Assembly: GCA_019358875.1 (NCBI GenBank)
Contig: JAHHIF010000011.1
Span: 1-64,000 of the forward strand
DNA length: 64,000 bases
Direction of reading: 5' to 3'
Origin: Symplocastrum torsivum CPER-KK1
GTDB lineage: Bacteria; Cyanobacteriota; Cyanobacteriia; Cyanobacteriales; Coleofasciculaceae
The translations under genes and the position numbers were made by a program. Positions 52,428 to 62,454 of the stretch are shown piece after piece. A model generated the notes under the pieces. That model saw only the letters and a list, made by a program, of their open reading frames with translations. It had not been told where the DNA came from and ran no database searches. The number at the start of each line of letters is the position of its first letter. Position 1 is the first letter of the stretch.

Positions 52428-53870
52428 TTAACTATTGATGGGTAAAAATACGGTAAATGTAGTCTTGCCAGGTTCAGACTCTACTTCGATCTGACCTTGA
52501 TGCTTCTCAATAATTTTCTTGACAATATCTAATCCCAAACCGCTCCCTTCTCCAGATGGTTTTGTAGTAAAGAAAGGCTGAAAAATTTTGGGCATAATGT
52601 CTGGAGAAATACCTTTGCCAGTATCAGTAATTTTGACATTGGCTCTATTGTCTTGTTGCATCACATCAATAGTTAATGTTCCTGTATTGTCCATCGCTTG
52701 TAGAGCGTTGTGAATTAAATTTGTCCACACTTGATTGAGTTCATCGGGATAACACCGGAACGTCGGCATGGAACGATCGAAGTTTCGGATGACTTCTACC
52801 CCTAGTTTAGTTTGGCTGTGGTAAAGGGTTAATATAGTTTCAATTCCCTCAATGATATTTGCTTCTACCTTTTCACCCGTCTGATCGTACCGAGCATAGG
52901 TTTTTAGGGCAAATACTACCTTTGCTGCTCGTTCTACAGCGGTGATAATAGTTCGGATACTGGTTTGTACGCTACCAAATTGATAGGCAGTTCTCAAAAT
53001 ATCTTGGCTATCTAACTCGCTGAAAAGAGGTAAGAATCTTTCTGGTTCCTCATAAACACCTAGATTGACTAACATATTAGCGATCTCAGCTTCATTTTTA
53101 ACACCATAAGATTTGACTTGCTCAGTCAAAGCTTTTTTGATTTGACGTTGTTCACGAGTCGATAACATCATTTCTTGTTGCCTTGATTTTTGAAGTAAAG
53201 CAAAGAAATCAAGCTGACGTTCTGGGGAAAGTTCTTGGAAAAATTTAGGTAATTGTTCGAGGTTGTTTTTCCAAAAATTGTCAATATTCCTGACAGAGGA
53301 ATTAATTGCACCTAAGGGAGTATTTATTTCATGAGCTACCCCAGCAACCAGTTGCCCCAAAGCTGCCATTTTTTCTGATAAAATTAATTCTTCCTGGGTA
53401 GCTTTTAGTTGTTGCAGGGTATTTAACAATTCCTCAGTTTTAGCTTGGAAGCTTTTTTGCAGATGTCGCAAAGCTAAGTGAGTTTCCACACGAGCTAAAA
53501 CCTCTTCCACTTGAAACGGCTTAGTAATGTAATCTACCCCGCCTACCCCAAAAGCTTTGACTTTATCAAGTACATCATTCAAGGCACTGATAAAGATTAT
53601 GGGAATATTGTAAGTTCGTTCATCGGCTTTTAGCTTGGTACAGACTTCATAGCCATCCATCTGAGGCATATTGATGTCTAGCAAAATTAAATCCAGAGGA
53701 ACACTCTGAGCGGTTGACAGAGCTTGTAAACCATCCCTTGCGGGTCGAACTGTATACCCTTGATTCGTCAAGAGTTCGACTAACAAGCGCACATTCGCTA
53801 AGGTGTCATCAACTACTAAGATATTTGCTTTTGCTTCGATGCTTTCAGTGGAAGTCATAAAAGAAGTCAT
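52428..53870 (-). CDS. receiver-histidine kinase (REC-HisKA-HATPase)
   Basis: 480 residues. N-terminal REC at 15-135 (ILVVDDTLANVRLL, phospho-acceptor Asp in LILLDINMPQMDGYEV, Lys in ITKPFQ), a coiled coil (about 140-175), the kinase core with H-box GVAHEINTPLGAINSSV, N-box (WTNLIHNALQAM), G1 (ITDTGKGISP), G2 (GSGLGLDIVKKII). No membrane segment: cytosolic. ATG at 53870 or 53858. Nine bases separate it from the hybrid kinase upstream. Likely an intermediate in the relay. Confidence 0.92.
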   Translation of the reverse strand: MTSFMTSTESIEAKANILVVDDTLANVRLLVELLTNQGYTVRPARDGLQALSTAQSVPLDLILLDINMPQMDGYEVCTKLKADERTYNIPIIFISALNDVLDKVKAFGVGGVDYITKPFQVEEVLARVETHLALRHLQKSFQAKTEELLNTLQQLKATQEELILSEKMAALGQLVAGVAHEINTPLGAINSSVRNIDNFWKNNLEQLPKFFQELSPERQLDFFALLQKSRQQEMMLSTREQRQIKKALTEQVKSYGVKNEAEIANMLVNLGVYEEPERFLPLFSELDSQDILRTAYQFGSVQTSIRTIITAVERAAKVVFALKTYARYDQTGEKVEANIIEGIETILTLYHSQTKLGVEVIRNFDRSMPTFRCYPDELNQVWTNLIHNALQAMDNTGTLTIDVMQQDNRANVKITDTGKGISPDIMPKIFQPFFTTKPSGEGSGLGLDIVKKIIEKHQGQIEVESEPGKTTFTVFLPINS

Positions 53871-53879
53871 AAAAAAAGA

Positions 53880-56800
53880 TTAATTCCTAGTTTTATCTTT
53901 GGTTTCTTGAATCAAAGACACAATTTTGCCATACTCATAATCATTTGCTAATGCTGCTAGGGTATTAGCAATAGAAGCATTATACTGGCGTATTTCATCG
54001 ATATAGCTATCGATTTTATTCATATCCGAGCAGCTAGCAGCATTTTCTAAATTAGCTAGTAAATGGGTTGGTAAATTAGCTAGTCTGTCTGGGTTTAGAG
54101 CCTCTTTAAGTTCTGTTTGAGGCTGAGTTGAAATAGTAGGAATTGTTGGATCATCGTAGATATAACGCACACCGATATGTTTATTCATTGCTGCAAAGAT
54201 GTCTTCTTCTCGAAACGGCTTACGCAGAAAGTCATCACAGCCAGCAGATAAGACTATCGCCCGCTCTTCTTCAAAGACACTAGCCGTTAAGGCAATGATG
54301 GCAGTAGCTTGCCCTTTCGTGGTGGCTTTAATTTGTTTGGTAGCTTTATAACCATCCAAAATAGGCATCCGCATATCCATCCAGATTAAATGGGGTTCCC
54401 AGTTATCCCAGATTTCAATAGCTTCTTTACCATTACAAGCTTCTTGAAGTTCAAATCCTAGGGGATTGAGTAGTTTAATTAGTAGTTGGCGATTGAGGGG
54501 TTTGTCATCAACAATAAGAATCCGATAACGGGGTTGATTCGGTTCTAGTGCAATAACTCGGCGTGTCAGTTGTTTGCTTTCAATGTCTTCAGCCTCAACG
54601 ACAGTGACAGCAATAGCGAATTTAAAGATACTGCCACGCCCTACTTCAGAATTAACACTAATATCACCGCCCAGCAGTTGCACAAATCTACGACTAATCG
54701 GTAACCCCAAGCCTGTACCTTCTTGTGATTCTTTGCCAGCTTTGGTTTGTACAAAGGCTTCAAACAGTCCGTCTAATTCGTCAGCCGCAATGCCTGCACC
54801 TGTGTCTTCGACTTCAAAGGTGATTAGGGATTTCTGATTAGTAATCGGGTGATGCTGGTTTTCGGAGGGAACGCGAGACAGAGAGGAACCCTCACTATGA
54901 TAGTAGTTACCTGGAAGCGCATCAGAAGGAGATTGCACGGTTGCCTCACTTACTGTTTGGGAATAGTGAATTGGTGAAGAGAAAGAATCTTTCCCAGTCC
55001 CCAACCCCACTCGTACCGAAACCCCACCATCTGACGTAAATTTCAGAGCATTATTGAGTAAGTTAATTAGGACTTGACGTAATTTAACCTCATCGGTGCG
55101 GACATATCGGGGAACAGTAGAAGCACAATCGAAAATCAATTGCAAATGCTTATCCTCAGCTTTGAGGTGGAACATATCTTCTACATCATCTAATAGACGA
55201 TAAAAGTCAAAGTTTTTCTCATTTAGACTAGTGCCTCCCGCTTCAATTTTGGAGAAGTCTAATACTTGATTAATTAGGTTGAGAAGGTGTTCTCCACTGC
55301 GGGAGATGATGCCAGCATTTTCTATATGTTCGGGGGGAAGAGTAGGACTCTTGACCATCAGTTGAGCAAAGCCGAGAATGGCGTTGAGAGGAGAGCGCAA
55401 TTCGTGGCTCATATTAGCGAGGAACTGGCTTTTGGCACGGTTAGCAGTTTCTGCCGCAACTTTTGCTTTTTGGAGTTCTGCTTCTGCTTGCTTGCGACGA
55501 GTAATGTCTTGAACAGTACCCTCGTAGTGAAGCAATTTACCACTAGCGTCACGAACAGCACGAGCGCTTTCGGAAATCCACACAACTCTGCCGTCTTTGC
55601 TATAAATCTGAGACTCAAAATCCGTCACTGCCTCGTACTTTTGGATCAAACGCCTGAACTCTGAGCGGCGATTGAACTCAACATAAAGTTGCTGCTCAAC
55701 ATTGGTGAGGCTCGCCATCAGTTCTGCGGGTGAGGAGTAACCGTAGATACCTGCGAGTGCAGGATTAGCGCTGAGATAATGCCCATCAGGTGTTGTTTGG
55801 AAAATCCCATCAATTGCATTTTCAAAAATGGTGCGGTATTTCTCTTCTGCTTGCCGCAGCGCATTCTCAGATTGCTTGCGCTTGTTTTGGCTGCTTGCAA
55901 AGGCAATCAAAACATAAAGGATGGTTCCCAGTACCAGTAGGGAAAAAGCTAGCACTAGATACTTTTTTATAGAGAAACCCTTAATGCGTTCTTGCAATAA
56001 TCCATCTAGCTCAGGAGACAGGACATCATAAAGTGTATATTGAGCCTCTATGGCTTTTGTCCCAGCCGCAAAATAGTCAGATGCCCGGATGTCAATGTTT
56101 TGAGAGCGAATTAATTCTTTTTCAACTAAATCTAGAAATGTATCTACAGACTTGAAGCTTTCTTGAGTGTAAGTATCTATTTTATTTTTGAGATCGGTAT
56201 TTTCTCTTTTAGAGACTTGTAATCCCCGTTGTAATGATTTTATCGGAGATTCTATCCAGCCTAATAAAATTGCAAGTTTTGTTTGTTCATCTGTAGTGAT
56301 ATTCTGTTTTGCGATCGCACCTGTACCCAACCCTCGTATTTGAGCTATTTCTTCAGCCATCGAAGGGAGCTTGGTAACCACAGCATCCATCAGATAATAA
56401 CTATCAAGCTCCGGATCGAGAATTAGATTTGAAGTATCTCCGACATGAAACATCAGCGAGAGAATATCAGCAATTAGTGCAGTATGTGCATCAAAACTTT
56501 CTTTTGGACTCAACTTCAAGACTTTGCCTTTGAGCATCTGCCAATCTTTCTTGAGCGCCATCCAGCGCTCTGTCGTTATAAGTGTGACACCTAGCTGGCG
56601 ATCGACTGCATCAATGGCTTTGATATCTTCTTCGATTTGAGACTGCTTGAAGATAATTTGTTTTTTAAAAGAACTTTCTCCATTCAAATAACCATAAACC
56701 ATACCTCGATGCTGTTGCATATCCTCTAAAAGCTTTCTTAAAGGATTGTTGTACTGAAGTCCCAGCCTTTCCTTTTCGGCGAAGTTAATTCTCTGATCAA

Positions 56801-56909
56801 TTTCTGCTATCAGTTGATAAACGACTACGCCGAATGGGAAAAGGAAAACGAGAAGTAAGCCAATCAAGCTAGCTTGTCGGGTTAGTAAGCTGCGTAGTTT
56901 TTTTTTCAA
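53880..56909 (-). CDS. hybrid sensor histidine kinase with PAS and receiver domains
   Basis: 1009 residues. TM1 about 12-33, extracytoplasmic region of about 280 residues (four-helix-bundle-like, reminiscent of nitrate/nitrite-sensing NIT domains: LEDMQQHRGMVYGYLNG), TM2 about 315-335, PAS plus PAC (about 355-480; FENAIDGIFQTTPDGHYL), HisKA with H-box NMSHELRSPLNAILGF, HATPase with FEVEDTGAGIA and GTGLGLPISRRFV, then REC (about 800-920; phospho-acceptor Asp in LIWMDMRMPILDG) and an unrecognised tail. First gene of the operon. The NIT-like assignment is a guess by shape. Confidence 0.9.
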   Translation of the reverse strand: MKKKLRSLLTRQASLIGLLLVFLFPFGVVVYQLIAEIDQRINFAEKERLGLQYNNPLRKLLEDMQQHRGMVYGYLNGESSFKKQIIFKQSQIEEDIKAIDAVDRQLGVTLITTERWMALKKDWQMLKGKVLKLSPKESFDAHTALIADILSLMFHVGDTSNLILDPELDSYYLMDAVVTKLPSMAEEIAQIRGLGTGAIAKQNITTDEQTKLAILLGWIESPIKSLQRGLQVSKRENTDLKNKIDTYTQESFKSVDTFLDLVEKELIRSQNIDIRASDYFAAGTKAIEAQYTLYDVLSPELDGLLQERIKGFSIKKYLVLAFSLLVLGTILYVLIAFASSQNKRKQSENALRQAEEKYRTIFENAIDGIFQTTPDGHYLSANPALAGIYGYSSPAELMASLTNVEQQLYVEFNRRSEFRRLIQKYEAVTDFESQIYSKDGRVVWISESARAVRDASGKLLHYEGTVQDITRRKQAEAELQKAKVAAETANRAKSQFLANMSHELRSPLNAILGFAQLMVKSPTLPPEHIENAGIISRSGEHLLNLINQVLDFSKIEAGGTSLNEKNFDFYRLLDDVEDMFHLKAEDKHLQLIFDCASTVPRYVRTDEVKLRQVLINLLNNALKFTSDGGVSVRVGLGTGKDSFSSPIHYSQTVSEATVQSPSDALPGNYYHSEGSSLSRVPSENQHHPITNQKSLITFEVEDTGAGIAADELDGLFEAFVQTKAGKESQEGTGLGLPISRRFVQLLGGDISVNSEVGRGSIFKFAIAVTVVEAEDIESKQLTRRVIALEPNQPRYRILIVDDKPLNRQLLIKLLNPLGFELQEACNGKEAIEIWDNWEPHLIWMDMRMPILDGYKATKQIKATTKGQATAIIALTASVFEEERAIVLSAGCDDFLRKPFREEDIFAAMNKHIGVRYIYDDPTIPTISTQPQTELKEALNPDRLANLPTHLLANLENAASCSDMNKIDSYIDEIRQYNASIANTLAALANDYEYGKIVSLIQETKDKTRN

Positions 56910-57637
56910 GGGGACAATCTCCAGTTCTTAAAAAAATTAGAAGTCTCACTTGACAGAAATGCAAAATTTAGCCCAGCCGTGCCCTTCGCTTTCGAGGTAG
57001 CGATCGCACAGTGGGCGCAATAGAATCCCTTTTGGATTTGGGCAGCAGCTAAGTTAACGCTCACAACAAGACATTAACTTACTACTCTTGTTAATAAATA
57101 CGTCGAAACTTAGATGAAATCAGAAAGATGCTATTAATTTAGCTTGCCCTGATAGCAAACGGGTAAAGTCAGTCGTTAACAAAGGCAAAGGGCAGGAGGC
57201 AGGAGGCTTTTATGAAGGAGCATCAGGGGGATTCAACCCTCAGACTTAGCTGAATTGCTGAAATCTTTCTGCTGTAGGGTAAGGGCAGCACCGGGTTATT
57301 GAGCAAAAAAGGCAGAGGGCTTTTATGAAAGAGTTTCTGCCCTCTGCCTTCCCTTTAACCTGGAAGATCAATTGCTCCTGAAGTTAGAGTATTGGAAGTA
57401 GGGTGTGTGCTCCTCAACCCAACGATTGCTGGCTCGACTGATGCGGGTGGGGATATGCCCCTTAATCGTTGTGAGAAGTATTCTGCAATCAGCTTAAAAG
57501 CGATCGCTGACTTTGGGTTGAGTAAGAGAAGTGTTAGCAACCTCGTGTGAACAGGTGCAACTATTTTCATTCGTCGTTCATTACTAAGCTTGCGACAAAG
57601 CCAACGGTGACACGCTGCCCTTAATCATACTTTTCTC
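56910..57637. other. gene-free stretch between the kinase operon and the GAF gene
   Basis: About 730 bases. It contains heptamer-like GGCAGGAGGCAGGAGGC around 57195 and the hairpin listed at 57309. A minus-strand frame at 57355-57570 has no family and starts from weak signals. HIP1 octamers occur near 57000 and 57501. Confidence 0.4.
57309..57350. terminator. 12-bp hairpin, possible terminator or dispersed repeat
   Basis: AAGGCAGAGGGC (57309-57320) pairs perfectly with GCCCTCTGCCTT (57339-57350) around an 18-base loop. T-poor flanks follow on the plus strand (CCCTTTAACC); on the minus strand a run of T lies just beyond the left arm (reverse complement of GAGCAAAAAA), so it can act leftwards. 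The unit type is common between cyanobacterial genes. Confidence 0.45.
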
Positions 57638-60160
57638 ATGCCTACCCGTAAGCCAAGCTCCAATTTAGGGAAAGACCAACAGGCGAAAAACTTAAAACCC
57701 TCTACCAATGCACAAACCCAACAAGCGAACTCCAGTGCCTCTTCAGAGTCAGCACCTGAGCAATGTAAGAACTTAATTGAGCATCAGGCACAACTGGTCA
57801 GTTGTCACGAAGTAACTGCACTACCGAATTCTGGAGGAGAGCTTCAGAATGGTCAATTGTTTGTGAAGAGCGATAATTCGCAACAAGATTGCGATTTGTT
57901 CCCAGCCGCCAACGAAGACCAAACAATAGACAACAGACAACCAGGAACAGACACAGTACGCGAGTTGGATTGGCTAATTCATTTCCAACGCCACAGCCAG
58001 TTGTTGATGGCAGTGGTGGAACCGAGTACGTTTACGCTGCGGTATGCCAATGACTATTTTTGCAGCATAATGGGCATTGCAGGGACTTACGCAGATTTAG
58101 CGGATCGAGAAATTCGATTACCGGATTTGTTACCCGAAATGAAAGGGACAGCGGTTGACTCGTTATACCGACAGCATGTATTGCATTTAGTCCTGCGAGA
58201 TATTTATAAAATTACGGTTCCTCGTTTGCGGCTACTCGATCAACCCGTAATTATTTCTCTAAGGAGTCCTCTCTATCCAGAACCACGTTTTATTGAGTTT
58301 GCCTTCCGTTCTGATCAGCTAACGATTGCTCGTATGGATTCCCATGTGGATGAGTTGGCAGATTTGGATTTGGAGCAACTTCTAGAGGAAGATCGTTCGG
58401 CAAGGTTAATTGACTCGGCTCAGTTACAAGCTTGGCGGCATCGGCTGCGTTTGGATAATTATCAATTGTCAGGACAGCTACTTTTAGAAGGCTCAGATGT
58501 TACAGAACGGGAGACAATTCGACACATTATTGGGCTATTGATTGACCGTGACTCGATTCTCCGTCCAGATAAATTTCGCCGGATTAATAAACATTTGCGA
58601 TCGCTTTTTCGTGCCACCAATAGCTTAATCCTCAGCGTAGAAAATGAGCAGACGCGGCTATTTATGGGTACGGAACGCAAGGAATTGAGAACGACACTTT
58701 ACTCAATGGCATCCCTCTCTGGGTCGCATTTTTTAAGAGCCGCTGAGGCAAATCGCGTCTGGAATGTTCCTGATTTGAGCCTAGATTGCCACACAGATTG
58801 TGAGCGATCGCTTTTGAATCAGGGAGTTCGCTCGTTATTGCTGATTCCTTTGGTTGTCAGAGCGATGCGATCAAAGGGAACGCGGCAACTGGCGGGAATT
58901 GTTGGGCTAATGAGCGATCGCCCCCATAGCTTTGACGGACTCGACTGTAAGTACGCCGAAGAATTGATGCCTGCTTTTACAGCTGCCCTACGCCAAGCAA
59001 TTCAGCAGCGCCTTACTAATATTCACCCTTCAGTTGAGTGGCGGTTCTTGCAAGAAGCGGAACGACGTAGCTGGGGTTTGCCACCAGAACCAATTGTCTT
59101 TGCAAACGTTTATCCACTCTACGGTATCTCTGATATTCGCGGTTCATCCGAAGAGCGCAACCGCTCGATCCAAGACGATTTACTCGAACAATTCCAGCTT
59201 GGTTTACGAGTAGTGGAAGCGGTTTGCCAGTTTCAAGAGAGTTCTTTAGGGAAACAACTACAACTCGATTTACTGGAATATATTGAACAAGTTAAAGAAC
59301 GAGTGACTGTCGATGCTGAAGTCACAGCACTGAGAATTTTAAGCGATCGCCTGGAAGTCTACTTAGACTACTTTGCTCAATGTGGCCCAGACGCTCTTGC
59401 TGCCGTCGAAGCTTACCGACGAAGTTGCAGCAATGACCATAAATCAGTTTATGTGTCCCGCGCCCGCTATGACCAAACAATTAGTAAGATTAACAGCCTC
59501 TTAAAGCAAACCTGGGAACGGTGGCAAGTACGGATGCAGCAAATCATCCCCCACTACTGTGACGTTGAATCGACTGATGGCATCAACCACATGATGTACG
59601 TCGGGGAATCTATTGACTCCAAGTTTTCCGCTTACCACTTGCGTAGCCTCCGCTACGAACAGCTACGCGCTGTTTGTGACTGCGCTCGAACCGCCTTCAA
59701 TTTTCAAAGCCTTTACGATACCCAGCTAGAAGTAACCCATCTAGTTTTGGTTCAAGACCTCACAGTGGATATTCTGCATGACGAAAACACAGAAAAACTC
59801 TTTGAGGTGAGAGGAACACGCGATATCCGCTATGAAATTGTTAAAAAGCGAATTGATAAAGCCGTTGATGAGCAAGCACGGACTCGCATCACCCAACCCG
59901 GAATGCTTACCCTAGTTTATTCCACTGAAGAAGAGTGGACAGAATATCAACAATACTTACGCTACTTAGGGCGAGAGGGCTGGGTAGATACAGAAATCCA
60001 ACTGGGTACTGTCGAACCGCTACAAGGCATCACTGGGCTAAGGTTTGCCCGTGTCCGGGTTTTACCTGCCCCAGAGCAACCTACAGATACTGAGGATTTC
60101 CCTGGTATTTTAGATCCTTCACATGAAGCTAGGACTGAAGAGGAATTAACAGATGAATAG
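57638..60160 (+). CDS. large PAS/GAF-type sensory protein (no output domain)
   Basis: 840 residues. Residues 1-105 are a Ser/Gln-rich low-complexity lead. About 110-250 resemble a PAS fold (MAVVEPSTFTLRYANDYFCSIMGIAG). About 310-450 look like a GAF domain (LRSLFRATNSLILSVENEQTRLFM, VRSLLLIPLVVRAM, GLMSDRPHSFDGLDCKYAEEL). The rest (about 470-810) is helical and contains no kinase, cyclase, GGDEF or HTH motif, with FAQCGPDALAAVEAYRRS and GINHMMYVGESID. I know it only as a conserved cyanobacterial family of this build; it might be a scaffold in signalling or bind a ligand. Confidence 0.75.
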   Translation: MPTRKPSSNLGKDQQAKNLKPSTNAQTQQANSSASSESAPEQCKNLIEHQAQLVSCHEVTALPNSGGELQNGQLFVKSDNSQQDCDLFPAANEDQTIDNRQPGTDTVRELDWLIHFQRHSQLLMAVVEPSTFTLRYANDYFCSIMGIAGTYADLADREIRLPDLLPEMKGTAVDSLYRQHVLHLVLRDIYKITVPRLRLLDQPVIISLRSPLYPEPRFIEFAFRSDQLTIARMDSHVDELADLDLEQLLEEDRSARLIDSAQLQAWRHRLRLDNYQLSGQLLLEGSDVTERETIRHIIGLLIDRDSILRPDKFRRINKHLRSLFRATNSLILSVENEQTRLFMGTERKELRTTLYSMASLSGSHFLRAAEANRVWNVPDLSLDCHTDCERSLLNQGVRSLLLIPLVVRAMRSKGTRQLAGIVGLMSDRPHSFDGLDCKYAEELMPAFTAALRQAIQQRLTNIHPSVEWRFLQEAERRSWGLPPEPIVFANVYPLYGISDIRGSSEERNRSIQDDLLEQFQLGLRVVEAVCQFQESSLGKQLQLDLLEYIEQVKERVTVDAEVTALRILSDRLEVYLDYFAQCGPDALAAVEAYRRSCSNDHKSVYVSRARYDQTISKINSLLKQTWERWQVRMQQIIPHYCDVESTDGINHMMYVGESIDSKFSAYHLRSLRYEQLRAVCDCARTAFNFQSLYDTQLEVTHLVLVQDLTVDILHDENTEKLFEVRGTRDIRYEIVKKRIDKAVDEQARTRITQPGMLTLVYSTEEEWTEYQQYLRYLGREGWVDTEIQLGTVEPLQGITGLRFARVRVLPAPEQPTDTEDFPGILDPSHEARTEEELTDE

Positions 60161-60183
60161 TAGTAGAGGCAATTAACATTCCA

Positions 60184-61185
60184 TCAGGAATTCCATCTAA
60201 CATTAGCTCCTGCTGCCACGTCCATCGCTTCGCCTGTAATAGCGCCTGCTTCAGGCATTGCAAAGAACAAGAGCGCATTCGCTATTTCTTCTGGCTCCAA
60301 AAAAGACCGGGGTTGTGAATTGAAGGAGCGCAGCGCATTCTCTAAGTTCTCCTGGGTTGGGTTTTCAGGGTTAGCCCAACGCCGCGCTTCATCATTCTGC
60401 GTCATTAGTGTTCGCACTCCCGTAGGATTTACAGCATTGACAGTGATGTTATCTTTCGCTACCTCAGTTGCCACGCATTTGATAAGACCGAGTACGCCCC
60501 ATTTCGAGGCATTGTAGGAGGGTGAACCGGGAGAACCAAAGCGGCTGTTACACGAGTTGACAACAATAATTCGTCCTGACTTGCGATCGCGCATATGTGG
60601 AATTACGGCTCTCATTGAACGCGCCACTCCTGAAAGGTTCACATCGATTACATCGTCCCATTCAGCTTCTGACATCTGATCTAGAGACGGAACGTAGGTA
60701 CAAATGCCAGCATTGGGAACCATGATGTCTACTTTACCGAATTCCTGAATTGCACGATCAACTGCTGCTTGCATCTGACTACTATTGCGAACATCTGCCT
60801 GAATGGTTATGGAGCGCTGCCCCAATGCTTTAATTTGTCGGTCAGTCTCTGCCAAGTCTTCCAGCGCTGCCATTGGATACTTGACTGAATTAATTTGACT
60901 GGCAATGTCTAAAGCAACGATATCCGCTCCCTCACGCGCCAGAGCAACCGCGCACGCTCGTCCAATACCACGAGCAGCACCTGTTATGATAGCTACCTTA
61001 CCTTGAAGCCTTTCCATACGATTACTTCTGTTTACTTCATCTTCTACGGGCGGCTGTCCGGTAGCTTCGTTTACCTGTATGCTGCCAATTGTGGCTAGTC
61101 CTGCCAATGCTGCGCTGCTACCTGCAATGATTTGCCGTCTTGTTAAGGATGCCGAAGGCTTTTTTTTACCCGCTTTGTTTGGCAT
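60184..61185 (-). CDS. Tat-exported SDR, mycofactocin-type carveol dehydrogenase family
   Basis: 333 residues from the ATG at 61185, which has GGGGA at a good distance; an upstream ATG at 61206 adds seven residues. A twin-arginine signal (SLTRRQIIAGSSAALAGLA) heads a classical SDR: IITGAARGIGRACA, VPNAGICTY, catalytic Ser in VVNSCNSR, and Y-x-x-x-K in YNASKWGVL. The insert ALDIASQINSVKYPMAALEDLAET matches the hallmark of the mycofactocin-coupled SDR family, whose cofactor cannot be seen here. Last in a pair with an AraC regulator 135 bases upstream. Confidence 0.82.
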   Translation of the reverse strand: MPNKAGKKKPSASLTRRQIIAGSSAALAGLATIGSIQVNEATGQPPVEDEVNRSNRMERLQGKVAIITGAARGIGRACAVALAREGADIVALDIASQINSVKYPMAALEDLAETDRQIKALGQRSITIQADVRNSSQMQAAVDRAIQEFGKVDIMVPNAGICTYVPSLDQMSEAEWDDVIDVNLSGVARSMRAVIPHMRDRKSGRIIVVNSCNSRFGSPGSPSYNASKWGVLGLIKCVATEVAKDNITVNAVNPTGVRTLMTQNDEARRWANPENPTQENLENALRSFNSQPRSFLEPEEIANALLFFAMPEAGAITGEAMDVAAGANVRWNS

Positions 61186-61320
61186 TGATTTAGTTCCCCA
61201 AGACATTGATTACAAGCAGCAGAATATAGCGACATTACTATAAAAGTCGTTCACATTCTTGCTAAAACGTATCTATTCTTGCGGTAATTGAGTTCAGTAA
61301 GTAGCCTAATACAGAAAGAA

Positions 61321-62208
61321 CTATGACTGCGCTTGGCGGTATGCTTTCGGGGATATTCCCGTTACTTGACGGAAAAGCTTTGAGAGGTGACTTTGGCTGG
61401 CACAACCGACACGTAGAGCAATTTCGGTGATTGACAAATCTGTTTTTGTCAGCAGAACCTTAGCTTGTTCGATGCGGCGCAACGTAACATACTGGTGCGG
61501 AGATAGTCCTGTTGTCTGCTTAAATTGTCTAGCAAAGTGGTACGGACTCATCGCACTTACCTCCGCAAGATCGGAGAGTGATAAATCGTCTTGGATATGT
61601 TCGTTGATGTATTCACGTACACGCCGAAATTTGTGCGGAGGGAGTCCACCCATGTATTCACGGATAGGCTGTGTGGTTGCACAATAGTTGTGCAGTAAGT
61701 GAACTGCCAGCGCTGTTGCTAATGACTCAGCATAGAGTTGGCTTCCTGCTTTGTTCTCTTCAATCGCGGCTCTTAAGGCATAACCAATGTGGGTGATTTG
61801 GGCATCCTGCTTACCAAGGTAACTGATAATCTCAATCCGATCGGGGTTAGCATCACTGATCCCAGCCGCAACTCCCCGTAAAAAGTCAGGCTTGAGATGC
61901 ATATTGATGACATCGATTTCCTCACCTTCTAGACGGCACCACTTGCTTGGTAAGCCTGCGGGTACAATCGTTACATCACCTTTCCTCAAACAGCTTTCAT
62001 GAGTTCGTCCGTCAATCTTCTCCACCAGAGTGACCGGATGCCCAAAATGAACGGCAATGATGTGGCTTGAATAAGCGGGTACACTCAGCTCACTGTAGCT
62101 ATAAAAATTATGAATTACCTCCAGCCCTCGCCAAGCTTGTTCCCTACTGGATAGAACAGTTGAGTCTGGAATGAGTTGTGATATGTCGTTTATCTTGCGT
62201 AAAGACAA
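61321..62208 (-). CDS. AraC family transcriptional regulator
   Basis: 295 residues. N-terminal cupin-like sensing part (about 30-150; SHIIAVHFGHPVTLVEK, DVTIVPAGLPSKW), C-terminal AraC double helix-turn-helix: LSDLAEVSAMSPYHFARQFKQTTGLSPHQYV and LLTKTDLSITEIALRVGCASQSHLSKLFRQVTGISPKAYR. It precedes the Tat-signal SDR on the same strand and may regulate it; the ligand is unknown. Confidence 0.93.
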   Translation of the reverse strand: MSLRKINDISQLIPDSTVLSSREQAWRGLEVIHNFYSYSELSVPAYSSHIIAVHFGHPVTLVEKIDGRTHESCLRKGDVTIVPAGLPSKWCRLEGEEIDVINMHLKPDFLRGVAAGISDANPDRIEIISYLGKQDAQITHIGYALRAAIEENKAGSQLYAESLATALAVHLLHNYCATTQPIREYMGGLPPHKFRRVREYINEHIQDDLSLSDLAEVSAMSPYHFARQFKQTTGLSPHQYVTLRRIEQAKVLLTKTDLSITEIALRVGCASQSHLSKLFRQVTGISPKAYRQAQS

Positions 62209-62454
62209 CGTGGAACTCCCGATCTATCTTTTATGCAAACTTATGACATTTTGTGCAAACTAAAGATTTTTAGTCATCACTCTTACAGTTAGTTTTATAA
62301 AAATCTCAAAGCGACTTTGGCAGGTGTGCCTCTTACTTTGCTTAAGGACAGTAGCATGGGGAAATGCCCAGTTTCGCCAGCCCAACTGGCACTAGCAACA
62401 ATCTTTTTGGAAGCCGTAGGTACGGAGGCTTCCCCTGCTCTCATCCTCCAGTGC

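Noticed and set aside
57355..57570. Minus-strand frame of 71 codons before the GAF gene
   Set aside because: No ribosome binding site or recognised family; it spans HIP1-bearing intergenic sequence.
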